This document shows positions 7,986 through 14,113 of a stretch of 14,205 nt of DNA, piece by piece. Numbering within the stretch: position 1 is the stretch's first letter; each line of letters opens with the position of its first letter. The notes beneath the pieces were generated by a model. It saw only the letters and a list, made by a program, of their open reading frames with translations, was not told the origin of the DNA and did not search any database. The position numbers were made by a program, and so were the translations under genes. This DNA is from Prevotellamassilia sp. Its GTDB lineage: Bacteria > Bacteroidota > Bacteroidia > Bacteroidales > Bacteroidaceae. The DNA is taken from assembly GCA_018383375.1 (NCBI GenBank), contig JAHAWW010000114.1, forward strand, positions 1 to 14,205, in the 5' to 3' direction.

Positions 7986-8028
7986 AAAAACAAGTTTTTC
8001 TTGCCATTCCGCTCGCCTTGCACTAACT
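7986..8028 (+). repeat. 43-base direct repeat, copy 2 (with working promoter)
   Basis: It matches copy 1 at 42 of 43 bases. Its A-run and T-run (AAAAAC-AA-GTTTTT) form the centre of a longer imperfect palindrome, in which the preceding GGGAATGTC partly pairs with CTTGCCATTCC. This gives the unit the look of a dispersed intergenic repeat that also carries a promoter. Confidence 0.9.
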
Positions 8029-8031
8029 TTG
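8001..8031 (+). promoter_or_regulatory. Promoter for the triheme peroxidase gene
   Basis: TTG at 8001-8003 and TAACTTTG at 8024-8031 are 20 bases apart and match the Bacteroidetes consensus. The -33 and most of the -7 box lie inside repeat copy 2. The leader to the start codon is about 85 bases and AT-rich; no clear regulator site was recognised in it. Confidence 0.65.
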
Positions 8032-8124
8032 TCAGCAATAATATTTCACGTGATTTAAACTTTTTGAAAAACTTCTTCACAGCATCATATTTTCAACACA
8101 ATATTCAAACCTAAAACACTGCTT

Positions 8125-9522
8125 ATGAAAAAGTCTCACAAAATTCTTTTGGGCGGCGCCATCGTTGTCGTTGGCCTGGCCATTACTTATCGCGCAGTGA
8201 ACCAAGCTCCGGATGCCTCGCTTCCGGCCGACCAGCAAATGGCACAGATTATGGACGACGGCGGTTGTGTGTTCTGCCACACCGCCAATCCCGATTTGCC
8301 CTTCTATGCCAAGTTCCCCATTGCCAAATCTCTCATTCTCAAAGACGTGGCCGAGGGCTATAAGGCGTTCGACATCGCCCCGATGATGCAGGCTCTGGCC
8401 GAAGGCAAACCCATCAACGAGGTGGACCTGGCCAAGGTGGAAAAAGCCGTGGCCGACGGCACTATGCCACTGATGCAATACTACCTCGTCCACTGGGGCT
8501 CATCGCTCACGTCAACCAAAACCGACATGGTGATGGCCTGGGCCAAACAACACCGCGAGAAATTCTACCCCAACACCCTCGCCGCCGCAGAGTTCAAGAA
8601 CGAGACCGTGCGCCCCATCCCCGACGCCGTGCCCTTCGACTCGGCCAAGGCCGTTCTCGGTGAAGCCCTCTATCACGACACCCGCCTCTCGGCCGACGGC
8701 ACCATCTCTTGTGCCACCTGCCACGGCATCAATATGGCCGGCGTAGACAACAAGCAATATAGCGAAGGCATCAAAGGACAAAAAGGTGGCGTCAACGCCC
8801 CCACGTCGTTCAATGCCTGCTTCAACTTCGTGCAGTTCTGGGACGGCCGCGCCGCCACCTTGGCCGAACAAGCCGGTGGCCCTCCCTTGAACCCCGTCGA
8901 AATGGGATGCAGTTCATTTGATGAAATCGTCGAACGCCTCCAAGCCGATGCCGAATTCACTGCACGCTTCAAGGCCGTCTATCCCGAAGGACTCAGCCAG
9001 CAGACCATCACCGACGCCATCGCCGAATACGAAAAAACGCTCATCACCCCCAACTCAGCCTTCGACCGCTACCTCAAAGGCGACAAGAAAGCTATGAACG
9101 ACACGCAGATTGAGGGTTACGCACTGTTTAAAGAATACAATTGCGCCACCTGCCACGCCGGTGTCAACATGGGCGGACTCACCTACGAGCTCATGGGCAA
9201 ACGAGCCAACTATTTCAAAGACCGCGAAGTCAACGCCAAGTCGGGCCTGACCGATGCCGACAACGGCCGCTGGGCTCAGACCAAGGTCGAACGCGACCGC
9301 TACCGCTTCAAAACTCCCACCCTGCGCAACGTTGCGCTCACATGGCCCTACTATCACGACGGTTCGGTCAAGACGCTCGACGAGGCCATTGAGATGATGT
9401 CGCGCTATCAAGTGGGCCGCGAAATGTCAAAAGACGACGTCGCCAAAGTCAAGAGTTTCCTCGAAGCCCTCACCGGCCAATACAAAGGACAGACCTTGAC
9501 CAACGTCAACAAACAACAATAA
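8125..9522 (+). CDS. Three-heme cytochrome c / quinol peroxidase, membrane-anchored
   Basis: 465 residues. A hydrophobic N-terminus (about 8-21) exports it and probably anchors it on the periplasmic side. Three CxxCH heme sites are present: Cys48-Val-Phe-Cys51-His52 in an N-terminal heme-binding domain (about 30-150, with Met114 or Met117 as possible axial ligand), Cys196-x-x-Cys199-His200, and Cys340-x-x-Cys343-His344. The last two belong to a classic diheme cytochrome c peroxidase, supported by FWDGRAATLAEQA (238-250; Glu248 is the probable catalytic glutamate) and the late YYHDGS motif (409-414). The family reduces hydrogen peroxide to water. The extra N-terminal heme recalls quinol peroxidases such as E. 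coli YhjA, so electrons may come from menaquinol, but this is inference. The gene follows ccsA, has its own promoter, and ends at a terminator 39 bases after the stop. Confidence 0.9.
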   Translation: MKKSHKILLGGAIVVVGLAITYRAVNQAPDASLPADQQMAQIMDDGGCVFCHTANPDLPFYAKFPIAKSLILKDVAEGYKAFDIAPMMQALAEGKPINEVDLAKVEKAVADGTMPLMQYYLVHWGSSLTSTKTDMVMAWAKQHREKFYPNTLAAAEFKNETVRPIPDAVPFDSAKAVLGEALYHDTRLSADGTISCATCHGINMAGVDNKQYSEGIKGQKGGVNAPTSFNACFNFVQFWDGRAATLAEQAGGPPLNPVEMGCSSFDEIVERLQADAEFTARFKAVYPEGLSQQTITDAIAEYEKTLITPNSAFDRYLKGDKKAMNDTQIEGYALFKEYNCATCHAGVNMGGLTYELMGKRANYFKDREVNAKSGLTDADNGRWAQTKVERDRYRFKTPTLRNVALTWPYYHDGSVKTLDEAIEMMSRYQVGREMSKDDVAKVKSFLEALTGQYKGQTLTNVNKQQ

Positions 9523-9560
9523 ACAGCCGGCAGACGCCACCTCACGCTCTGCCCCACTAT

Positions 9561-9592
9561 AAAGAGAGACGCCACAGCGCCTCTCTTTTTTT
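9561..9592 (+). terminator. Intrinsic terminator after the peroxidase gene
   Basis: Arms 9561-9572 and 9577-9588 pair over 12 bases with one mismatch around a 4-base loop, and a run of seven T in total follows from 9586 on. It lies 38 bases after the stop codon. Confidence 0.85.
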
Positions 9593-10006
9593 GTACGCCT
9601 CGATAGAAGGCCGGCTCGTTTGTTCATTTTGGGCGGTAGTCCGTGACAAATCATTTTTCAAATGGCCACAGATTTTTTTAGCATTTGGCAAAAAAACTCC
9701 TAGCCCCTTGCCGTCGGCCCGAAAAGGCTCAAAAAATCGTCACTCATAAGCACAAATTTCACAGGACTAAGCCTCGTAAAAACTATCCTTATGCCCGTCA
9801 ACACCTGTCATAAGCCTCGTTTCGCCTTTGTGTACAAAAAAAGAGGCCTTTCAGCCTCCTCATCTTCCCTTTTCACAAAAATAAGCCCTCCGCCGAAAAA
9901 ATGAAAAGACAAAAAGCCACACCGCGCCAATCGCGAGCGCTTAGCCGCTCTTTACTAAAATCCTGCACTCAAAACCGAAGGGGACAAACAAAAAAAGCAG
10001 AGACAC
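9593..10006. other. Gene-poor spacer between the peroxidase terminator and the rpmH promoter
   Basis: No convincing gene, RNA or repeat was found in these 414 bases. The plus strand holds one 37-codon frame (9791-9904) without family resemblance. A small hairpin (9843-9858) backed by seven A bases would be a terminator on the minus strand, but no minus-strand gene precedes it. Confidence 0.5.
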
Positions 10007-10037
10007 TTGGCAGGATAAAAAGAATTATCTAAATTTG
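10007..10037 (+). promoter_or_regulatory. Promoter for rpmH
   Basis: TTG at 10007-10009, 20 bases, then TAAATTTG at 10030-10037 followed by GCACC. The rplS promoter has a closely similar make-up (ACTTGG ... CTTTG or ATTTG, then GCACC). The leader is about 70 bases and A-rich near the start codon. Confidence 0.75.
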
Positions 10038-10114
10038 CACCCCGAATAGCGTGCGGCAGAATCTCCCGACCTGCACAGCGCAGAGCAATAAAAAATCAAA
10101 AACAACATATCACA

Positions 10115-10273
10115 ATGAAAAGAACATTCCAGCCCCACAACAGAAAGAGAAACAACAAGCATGGTTTCCGTCAGCGTATGCTGACCGCTAACGGTCGTCG
10201 CGTACTCGCCGCTCGTCGCGCTAAAGGTCGCAAGAAACTCACCGTTTCTGACGAAGTACACGGCAAGAAATAA
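10115..10273 (+). CDS. rpmH: 50S ribosomal protein L34
   Basis: 52 residues. The protein begins MKRTFQPHNRKRNNKHGF and continues with the Arg-Gln-Arg-Met-Leu-Thr-Ala-Asn-Gly-Arg-Arg-Val-Leu-Ala-Ala-Arg-Arg-Ala-Lys-Gly core that defines L34, then a short Bacteroidetes-type tail ending His-Gly-Lys-Lys. L34 is a small basic protein buried among 23S rRNA helices of the large subunit. Nearly a third of the residues are Arg or Lys. It is transcribed from its own strong promoter and followed by a long hairpin. The usual neighbours of rpmH in many phyla, rnpA and dnaA, are absent here, as is common in Bacteroidetes. Confidence 0.97.
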   Translation: MKRTFQPHNRKRNNKHGFRQRMLTANGRRVLAARRAKGRKKLTVSDEVHGKK

Positions 10274-10311
10274 ACCATAGCCTCTCATAAAAGGCGGTTT
10301 CACCGTACTTC

Positions 10312-10360
10312 AATGATGGGGAGCCAAAGGGCACAAGCGGCCTTTTCGCTCCCCATCATT
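10312..10360 (+). terminator. Long hairpin after rpmH, probable terminator
   Basis: Two 21-base arms (10312-10332 and 10340-10360) pair with one mismatch and one G-T pair around a 7-base loop. The T-run that follows is poor (CGTGTTT), so it may act as an RNA-stabilising 3' end as much as a terminator. The duplex is very stable, with 13 perfect pairs at the base. Confidence 0.6.
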
Positions 10361-10448
10361 CGTGTTTACGCCTCCGTCTACAGGCTTAAACCACTATGGC
10401 ATCCTCAAAAAAACAAGACCAAACACCATTATGATGCGAGAGAATGCC

Positions 10449-10456
10449 TAACTTTG
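10449..10456 (+). promoter_or_regulatory. -7 box for the GYF_2 membrane protein gene
   Basis: TAACTTTG followed by GC lies 33 bases before the start codon. No TTG is found at the right distance upstream, so only half of the promoter is supported. Confidence 0.5.
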
Positions 10457-10481
10457 CCCCAAAGGACTCAAACTGAAGAAT

Positions 10482-11111
10482 ATGCAATACTATTATCTCA
10501 CCGCTCAAGGCGAACAACGCGGTCCCATTGAGGTCGACGAGTTTGCCGCTTATGGCATCACCGCCCAAACTATGGTGTGGTGTCAAGGTATGGCTTCTTG
10601 GCAACCGGCAGGCAACTGCCCCGAACTGGTTGGCGTATTGGCCACAGCCACTCCCTCATTTACCGTCGAAACACCTCCTGCCCCACCCTCACCCAAGATT
10701 AACGAAGACGGCGTGAAGCGTCCCGGCAGCACCATTTGGCTTAACATCATCTCTTGGGTGCTCATCTCCGCCAGTTTTATCTGTGCCATAGCCATCATTG
10801 TCGACGGTTGCCGCTCCAGCAGAAGCTACTGCTATTTTTGCAACAACTATTTATATTTGAACAACAACAATCTCGAGGCGGCCGGCTTGCTCATTATGTT
10901 TACGACCATTCTGATGATGTTGGTCATTTCTTTCACAGGCATTTTCTCTTTAATCAACGTCGGGAAAGCCCGAAGCGCCTGGAAAGAAAAAGCCTATGAC
11001 AAAATGAAAACCAACGCCTCAGCCGGCCAACTTCTGGCCCTGCTCGGACTCTGCACAAGCGGTCTCTACTTCGCATTCATGTTAATCTTCGCCATCATTA
11101 TGTGCGACTAA
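10482..11111 (+). CDS. GYF_2 (DUF4339) domain membrane protein with three helices
   Basis: 209 residues. Residues 1-52 form a GYF_2/DUF4339 domain: MQYYYLTAQGEQRGPIEVDE with the Gly-Pro of the family, then Val-Trp33-Cys-Gln-Gly-Met-Ala-Ser-Trp40, the usual paired-Trp pattern. A Pro-rich linker (about 64-72) leads to three hydrophobic helices near 86-107, 134-156 and 182-206. The segment after the second helix, Ser-Leu-Ile-Asn-Val-Gly-Lys-Ala-Arg with a Trp-Lys-Glu-Lys-Ala-Tyr and a following Ala-Ser-Ala, resembles the CD225/dispanin-like domains often joined to GYF_2 in Bacteroidetes. A loop between helices one and two carries Cys110, Cys117 and Cys120 and an Asn-rich run. The function is unknown; GYF_2 domains are presumed to bind peptides. 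It has its own -7 box and lies between two ribosomal protein genes. Confidence 0.75.
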   Translation: MQYYYLTAQGEQRGPIEVDEFAAYGITAQTMVWCQGMASWQPAGNCPELVGVLATATPSFTVETPPAPPSPKINEDGVKRPGSTIWLNIISWVLISASFICAIAIIVDGCRSSRSYCYFCNNYLYLNNNNLEAAGLLIMFTTILMMLVISFTGIFSLINVGKARSAWKEKAYDKMKTNASAGQLLALLGLCTSGLYFAFMLIFAIIMCD

Positions 11112-11204
11112 GACTAAAACTGGTTTTCGTCTGCCCTCACGACGCCCCATTGCGCTGCTTTCGGCCGGCCAAAGGACTGAAAAGCAAGAAAAAAGACGCA
11201 AAAC

Positions 11205-11234
11205 TTGGTCGTTAAAGAAAAAAAACGCAACTTT
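11205..11234 (+). promoter_or_regulatory. Promoter for rplS
   Basis: TTG at 11205-11207, 19 bases, then CAACTTTG at 11227-11234, one base off the consensus. The leader of about 80 bases begins with a small hairpin (11235-11239 with 11246-11250, loop of six). Whether L19 controls its own synthesis here is not known. Confidence 0.6.
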
Positions 11235-11319
11235 GCACCGCTTTTTCGGTGGGCCGCTGTCTGGATGAGTGTTCCCCGTTATGCCCGCCGAACGAAAATA
11301 ACCATCATTTCTAAAAAAA

Positions 11320-11687
11320 ATGGCAGATTTAATCAAAATCGCTGAGGAAGCATTTGCCACTGGCAAGCAGTACGAACCCTTCAAGGCCGGTGACACCATC
11401 ACCGTGGCTTACAAAATCATTGAAGGCAACAAAGAGCGTATCAGCTCTATCGTGGCGTAGTTATCAAAATCTCGGGCCATGGCGACAAAAAGCGCTTCAC
11501 CGTGCGCAAAATGTCGGGCAACGTTGGCGTTGAGCGTATCTTCCCTATGGAGTCACCCAACATCAGCAGCATCGAGATCAACAAGTATGGTAAAGTTCGC
11601 CGCGCCAAACTCTACTACCTCCGTGGCCTTACCGGCAAAAAAGCTCGTATCAAAGAGCGCCGCCAGACTTCAAAGAAGGAAGCCTAA
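11320..11687 (+). pseudogene. rplS: 50S ribosomal protein L19, reading frame broken by one missing base
   Basis: Frame one from ATG 11320 gives MADLIKIAEEAFATGKQYEP and on to codon 46, then stops at TAG 11458-11460. The rest of L19 continues without a gap in the -1 frame (from 11445) to TAA 11685-11687: LYRGVVIKISGHGDKKRFTV, later KMSGNVGVERIFP, KYGKVRRAKLYYLRGLTGKKARIKERR. One extra C between 11442 and 11443 would turn ATC-AGC into ATC-CAG-CTC and restore a normal 122-residue protein with the expected Gln42. L19 sits at the interface of the 30S and 50S subunits and is normally essential or nearly so. Both halves are well conserved and show no other damage. A sequencing or assembly error is therefore the likeliest cause, with a recent mutation or frameshifting as alternatives. 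The promoter and terminator are intact. Confidence 0.93.
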
Positions 11688-11726
11688 AATTCTTTGCCGG
11701 ATTTCACATTCCGAACAAAGCAAAAA

Positions 11727-11770
11727 CGGACCTGTCTGTTGTTTCATCAACAAGGCAGGTCCGCTTTTTT
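11727..11770. terminator. Intrinsic terminator between rplS and the converging GH127-like gene
   Basis: An outer 8-base stem (11727-11734 with 11756-11763) and an inner stem around a short loop are followed by six T on the plus strand (11765-11770) and by five T on the minus strand. It can stop transcription from both sides. Confidence 0.85.
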
Positions 11771-11809
11771 ATGGCTGACTGGATGGCCAGAGCCTTAAAC
11801 GAAAGTGGT

Positions 11810-12892
11810 TCATTCAAAATAAAACACGCCGTCGCCTCCTGTCAAAAAGGCGGGAGAAGCCTGATGGGGCGTTCCGGACTTGTCGCGTAAACGGACATCC
11901 GGCAAACCGCTCTCGCTCAACACCTCTTCCAGTTCCACGTCTTCACTAAAAACCAATGCACGACTATCGGCCGGCAGGGCGTAAAAGAGCGGACCACGCC
12001 GTAAGGCTTTGGTGTGACGCCCACCGGCAAAGTCGACCCAACGGGGCTGAACGGGCAGGTCGAAAAGCACCTCGTCGCCACTGTTCCACTCACGGCGAAT
12101 GACCACGTAGCCGCGGTCTATCTTCACGTCAAACCATTCACGACCATTCACATAGACCACGTATGGCAACGATGGCGACTTGAGCCAATCATCCCAAAGG
12201 GCCACATCATCGAGCGAAGCGGCCCACATCGGCACTCTCACTCTCAGGGTCAAGGGATAACCGCCATGACGGAGGCCGGACAAGCGGATTTTCACCCGAC
12301 CATCGTAGGGCATCGCCGTGAGTTGGTCTACAACCACACGCGTGCCGGCTGCTTCCATCCGTGCCGTATTGTTGAGAAAAAGATTGACCCATAAGCCCTC
12401 GTCATCGACAGCATAAATGCGGCCGGAGGCCGTGGTCAGGGTCTGGGCCGCTAAACGACTGGCATAAGAACGACCTGCAGAGGGCTGAACCAGATGCAAC
12501 AATCGGCCATGTACGACACGCTCCATCGCCTCAAAGCCATCGGCCCGACCGGTCGCCATAAACAACTGTGCGGCCTCATCGACCAAAGCGGCATCGGCCT
12601 CAACACGGCTGTCGACAGTGGGTGCGGTCATTCCAAGCACTCCCAAAGCGGGGCGAGTCTGCTTGGTCCAGTGTTTCAATAGTTTCTTAGGCGATGAAGC
12701 CGGTACAAAAACCTTTTCTTTCACGTCGGGAAACAACGCAGTGGCCATCCCGCGCCAATCGGCCTCACCGCCACCCCATGCCACGACGCTGTCGGCCGGG
12801 ACAAATTGCACGTCAACCAGCCGTTGTGCCTTGACACACAATGGCGCTACAAGGAGGAGAAAAATTAAAAGAGGAAATACGGTTTTCTTCAT
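11810..12892 (-). CDS. Secreted GH127-like protein lacking the catalytic barrel
   Basis: 360 residues from ATG 12892; a GTG at 12922 and an ATG at 12913 lie upstream in frame, but the signal peptide (MKKTVFPLLIFLLLVAPL, cleavage near Ala22) fixes the start. Residues about 97-135 resemble the last helical part of GH127 beta-L-arabinofuranosidases (Met-Ala-Thr-Gly-Arg, then Glu-Ala-Met-Glu-Arg-Val-Val-His). Residues 166-305 match the beta-sandwich part: LWVNLFL, Pro-Tyr-Asp-Gly-Arg-Val, Leu-Arg-Val-Arg-Val-Pro-Met-Trp-Ala, Val-Asn-Gly, Trp-Asn-Ser-Gly-Asp, and Leu-Arg-Arg-Gly-Pro-Leu-Phe-Tyr-Ala-Leu. Family members are usually 600-800 residues; the helical barrel with the catalytic Glu and the Cys-zinc cluster is missing, and the mature protein has no Cys. 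It is probably not an active glycosidase by the known mechanism. It follows the AlkD-like gene after 33 bases, probably in one operon. Confidence 0.65.
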   Translation of the reverse strand: MKKTVFPLLIFLLLVAPLCVKAQRLVDVQFVPADSVVAWGGGEADWRGMATALFPDVKEKVFVPASSPKKLLKHWTKQTRPALGVLGMTAPTVDSRVEADAALVDEAAQLFMATGRADGFEAMERVVHGRLLHLVQPSAGRSYASRLAAQTLTTASGRIYAVDDEGLWVNLFLNNTARMEAAGTRVVVDQLTAMPYDGRVKIRLSGLRHGGYPLTLRVRVPMWAASLDDVALWDDWLKSPSLPYVVYVNGREWFDVKIDRGYVVIRREWNSGDEVLFDLPVQPRWVDFAGGRHTKALRRGPLFYALPADSRALVFSEDVELEEVLSESGLPDVRLRDKSGTPHQASPAFLTGGDGVFYFE

Positions 12893-12925
12893 AAACAGAG
12901 TGTTTGGCGTCATATCCGCCACGCC

Positions 12926-13657
12926 CTATTGGCATTTGACGGCACGCAGTTGCTTGCCCATATCAGACAGACGGTTGCGCACCTCTGAGGGCGTACGCAG
13001 TGAGTCGGCCATTTTTTGCAAGGCCATCAAGCCCACCTCGGCTGGCACTTTCATCTCGCTGATAACCCGTAGTGTCTCTTCGGGTAGGTCGAGCACCCAG
13101 ACAGAGAGCAACCACGCCGCAGCCATTTGGGCGTAATAGTCTTTCAGTGGCATCTGGGCCAGCTCGTCAAGCACCGCTTCGCGCCATGCAGAGGCACGAT
13201 ATTGGCCCAGCCACACCACCAAAGCAAAACGCTGACGATATTGTTCCGGACTATGGGCCTGGCTGAGCAAATAAGGCCAGAAGAGTTCGCGATGACGCTG
13301 CACGATTTTGAACGTGGCACAACAAGAGTCACACACCGACCAGTTGTCGATAAGTCCCACGAAACAATCAACCGTCTCAAGCCATCGCCGGCCGTCGTGG
13401 CAGCCATAGCCCAACACTAAGCCACAGAGCATCTGCTCTTCAAACGTGGCGGGTTGCAACAAAGCCTGAAAGACGGAGTCCCAATCATAGGCCGACACCA
13501 ATTCACGCGCCAAAGCCCGCAGCTGCGGCATTCTCACGCCATACAACCGCCTGACGCCGGAAGGCAAAAGCCGACGCGAAAACTCGGCATAGTCCGGCTC
13601 CGCCATCTCTTGAAGCCGGCCACGCACATGCTGCATAAGGTCTGTTTCGGGTCGCAT
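12926..13657 (-). CDS. AlkD-like DNA alkylation repair protein (HEAT-like repeats)
   Basis: 243 residues from ATG 13657; a GTG at 13666 would add three residues. It is an all-helical protein of the AlkD/AlkC type, DNA glycosylases that remove 3- and 7-alkylated purines without flipping the base into a pocket. Residues that line the lesion in Bacillus cereus AlkD (Trp109, Asp113, Arg148, Trp187) have counterparts at the right spacing: Trp106 and Asp110 in DNWSVCD, Arg143 before Phe-Ala-Leu-Val-Val, and Trp182 in Met-Ala-Ala-Ala-Trp. The family length (about 220-240) fits. Its start is preceded by a minus-strand TAACTTTG box, and the GH127-like gene follows 33 bases after its stop. There is no obvious functional link between the two. 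Confidence 0.9.
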   Translation of the reverse strand: MRPETDLMQHVRGRLQEMAEPDYAEFSRRLLPSGVRRLYGVRMPQLRALARELVSAYDWDSVFQALLQPATFEEQMLCGLVLGYGCHDGRRWLETVDCFVGLIDNWSVCDSCCATFKIVQRHRELFWPYLLSQAHSPEQYRQRFALVVWLGQYRASAWREAVLDELAQMPLKDYYAQMAAAWLLSVWVLDLPEETLRVISEMKVPAEVGLMALQKMADSLRTPSEVRNRLSDMGKQLRAVKCQ

Positions 13658-13685
13658 TGGGCACACATGAAATAAAGAGGCGTTA

Positions 13686-13693
13686 CAAAGTTA
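13686..13693 (-). promoter_or_regulatory. -7 box for the alkD-like operon
   Basis: The minus strand reads TAACTTTG here, 28 bases before the chosen ATG. The -33 region is weak. The stretch from here to the leuA leader peptide (13694-13888) holds divergent control sequence only. Confidence 0.55.
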
Positions 13694-13852
13694 ATGGCTT
13701 GACGCTTGAAGCGGGCCGTTCAAAGCCTTTTTAACGTTTATCTCCAAAGAAAATACGACACACTCAGAGGGGTCAACGTGCCATTTCGGTAAAAAAAGAC
13801 GGCAATAAACCATATTTTTGCAAGATAATGAACGTGTTATCGATAAAATGTC

Positions 13853-13860
13853 TACATTTG
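13853..13860 (+). promoter_or_regulatory. Probable -7 box for the leuA leader transcript
   Basis: TACATTTG followed by GCAAA lies 28 bases before the leader peptide start. A second candidate, TATTTTTG at 13813-13820, would add 40 bases of leader. Neither has a clear TTG at the proper distance. Confidence 0.45.
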
Positions 13861-13888
13861 CAAATGCAAGAACAACAAAACACGCAGT

Positions 13889-13963
13889 ATGACCAGTCAC
13901 AACCTGACCATTATCGGCCGACTTAGCAGCCTCACTCTATCTTCGCAAGTAGCGCGGAAGTGA
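13889..13963 (+). CDS. Leader peptide of the leuA attenuator, rich in branched-chain residues
   Basis: 24 codons, starting MTSHNLTIIGRLSSLTL and ending Val-Ala-Arg-Lys, then TGA. It contains four Leu (codons 6, 12, 15 and 17, using CTG, CTT, CTC and CTA), two adjacent Ile (8 and 9) and one Val (21), so 7 of 24 residues are branched-chain amino acids. It lies at the 5' end of the transcript, 150 bases before leuA, and its stop codon falls inside the sequence that can pair with the terminator arm. These are the marks of a translated leader that senses the supply of charged tRNA-Leu (and perhaps Ile and Val). The product itself would have no other function. That it is translated is an inference from the arrangement. 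Confidence 0.75.
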   Translation: MTSHNLTIIGRLSSLTLSSQVARK

Positions 13964-14058
13964 GATGCTGTGGCATACCCGAGAGTTTTTCTCTGTTCGA
14001 TAAGGTTAAGACATACGGGTCTTTCTCACTCCGAAGGGTGACGAAAGGCCTTTTTCTT
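13955..14058 (+). promoter_or_regulatory. leuA: Transcription attenuator controlling leuA
   Basis: Two exclusive pairings are visible. Antiterminator: 13955-13965 pairs with 14024-14033 (CGG with CCG, a bulged A at 13958, then AGTGAGA with TCTCACT). Terminator: 14018-14031 pairs with 14036-14050. Both use 14024-14031. A ribosome that reaches the TGA at 13961-13963 covers the antiterminator arm, so the terminator forms; a ribosome stalled at the Leu codons leaves it free and lets transcription into leuA. A further pairing, ACCCG 13977-13981 with CGGGT 14016-14020, could help the antiterminator by occupying the terminator base. Confidence 0.72.
14018..14058 (+). terminator. Terminator hairpin of the leuA attenuator
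   Basis: A 14-base-pair stem (14018-14031 with 14036-14050, one bulged C at 14042 and two G-T pairs) has a CGAA loop and is followed by TTTTTCTT. It ends 55 bases before the leuA start codon, so it can only be useful as a conditional terminator. Confidence 0.85.
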
Positions 14059-14113
14059 ATCCATCCAGTTCACACGTCAATCAAAAACAATAAAAACATA
14101 AACACGACACAAA

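Noticed and set aside
9841..9883. Minus-strand small RNA with -7 box at 9876-9883 and hairpin at 9843-9858
   Set aside because: The transcript would be only about 30 bases long and no TTG lies at the right distance.
9791..9904. Possible 37-codon gene on the plus strand
   Set aside because: Ser/Lys/Pro-rich with no family resemblance, no promoter box before it, and located in low-complexity sequence.
11436..11460. Programmed -1 frameshifting in rplS
   Set aside because: No slippery heptamer is present just before the junction, and L19 is not known to use recoding; a missing C is simpler.
11479..11778. 99-codon frame overlapping the second half of rplS
   Set aside because: It is a shadow in another frame of the conserved L19 sequence and runs through the terminator.
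12893..12922. Longer N-terminus (GTG 12922 or ATG 12913) for the GH127-like protein
   Set aside because: It would place a polar stretch before a clear signal peptide that begins at ATG 12892.
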